Part shown: positions 16,775-17,088 of the stretch, piece by piece | How positions within the stretch are numbered: the first letter of the stretch is position 1 | Layout: the number at the start of each line of letters is the position of its first letter | Source of the DNA: Sulfuritalea sp. | GTDB lineage: Bacteria; Pseudomonadota; Gammaproteobacteria; Burkholderiales; Rhodocyclaceae | Length of the DNA stretch: 17,088 nt | Direction: 5' to 3' | Assembly: GCA_021738105.1 (NCBI GenBank) | Contig: JAIPCS010000053.1 | Location: forward strand, 1 to 17,088 | Notes under the pieces: generated by a model | What the model was told of the DNA's origin: nothing | Seen by the model: only the letters and a program-made list of their open reading frames with translations | Database searches by the model: none | Position numbers and translations under genes: made by a program

Positions 16775-17088
16775 ATGGCTAAGCTCATACTCAGCATGGA
16801 CACCACGATGCTCAAGGAAATACCACTGGGCAAAGAGCGAACGACTATCGGCCGAAAACCGCACAACGATATCCAGATCGACAATCTGGCGATCTCCGGC
16901 GAGCATGCAGTGGTGATCACCATCCTCAACGATTCCTTTCTCGAGGATCTGGGAAGTACCAACGGTACTTTCGACAATGCACAATCCGTCAAAAAGCACT
17001 TTCTGAAAAATGGTGACACCATCGAATTGGGCAAGTACCGCCTGAAGTACGTGAGTGAAGTTCCGCAACAAACCTCAAGTGCGGATTT
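16775..17088 (+). CDS. FHA-domain protein (N-terminal part; cut by the right edge)
   Basis: The first 104 residues of a gene that continues beyond the window. They form an almost complete forkhead-associated domain, a phosphothreonine-binding module. The hallmarks are TIGRKPHNDIQID (phosphate-contacting GR), ISGEHAVV (Ser and His of the SxxH motif) and LEDLGSTNGTFDN. KNGDTIELGKYRLKYV closes the fold. AAGGAC lies just before ATG 16775, 33 bp after the PP2C stop. Placed behind a kinase and its phosphatase, it is probably a substrate or reader of the same signal. Whatever follows the FHA domain cannot be seen. Confidence 0.9.
   Translation, partial: MAKLILSMDTTMLKEIPLGKERTTIGRKPHNDIQIDNLAISGEHAVVITILNDSFLEDLGSTNGTFDNAQSVKKHFLKNGDTIELGKYRLKYVSEVPQQTSSAD

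Overview
The window looks like chromosomal DNA of a betaproteobacterium, probably of the Rhodocyclales type. This is inferred from the fairly high GC content, the style of the phenylacetate (paa) genes including a PaaN-type dehydrogenase, a proteobacterial sucCD operon, and a CHASE2 / Ser-Thr kinase / PP2C / FHA signalling block. No rRNA, tRNA, CRISPR array, insertion sequence or phage gene was recognised.

Layout. (1) Positions 1-869, minus: the N-terminal part of a secreted or membrane-anchored protein that leaves the left edge. It has a signal peptide, one later membrane helix and a low-complexity tail, and is possibly FimV-like. (2) 1039-1683, plus: a zeta-class glutathione transferase (maleylacetoacetate isomerase type), whose 3' end overlaps the convergent neighbour by 23 bp. 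(3) 1661-7179, minus: one tightly packed unit read right to left: a PaaA-like ferritin-fold protein, paaG, paaI, a paaJ/pcaF thiolase, a SAM methyltransferase, msrA and an EamA-family exporter. Three junctions are 4-bp ATGA overlaps. (4) 7180-7389: a 210-bp divergent control region with short palindromes. (5) 7390-10212, plus: a flavodoxin, paaN and paaY. (6) 10213-10742: a gene-free leader. (7) 10743-12809: sucC and sucD, closed by a strong hairpin terminator. (8) 13204 to the right edge, plus: a CHASE2-Ser/Thr kinase, a PP2C phosphatase and the start of an FHA protein.

How it fits together. The two divergent paa units supply part of the aerobic CoA-thioester route for phenylacetate: epoxide isomerisation (PaaG), rescue thioesterases (PaaI, PaaY), an aldehyde dehydrogenase (PaaN) and the beta-ketothiolase (PaaJ). 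That route yields acetyl-CoA and succinyl-CoA, and SucCD next door uses succinyl-CoA. The epoxidase partners PaaB, C, D and E, the ligase PaaK, PaaH and the fused PaaZ are absent from the window. In their place are a short PaaA homologue that appears to lack two of the six iron ligands of PaaA, and a flavodoxin across the shared promoter region. This pairing is the best candidate here for something undescribed.

A second point of interest is a 23-28 bp repeat with core AAAAGTCGGCGCTGGC. Three copies lie just after plus-strand genes, and one near-identical copy lies inside msrA, antisense to the gene.
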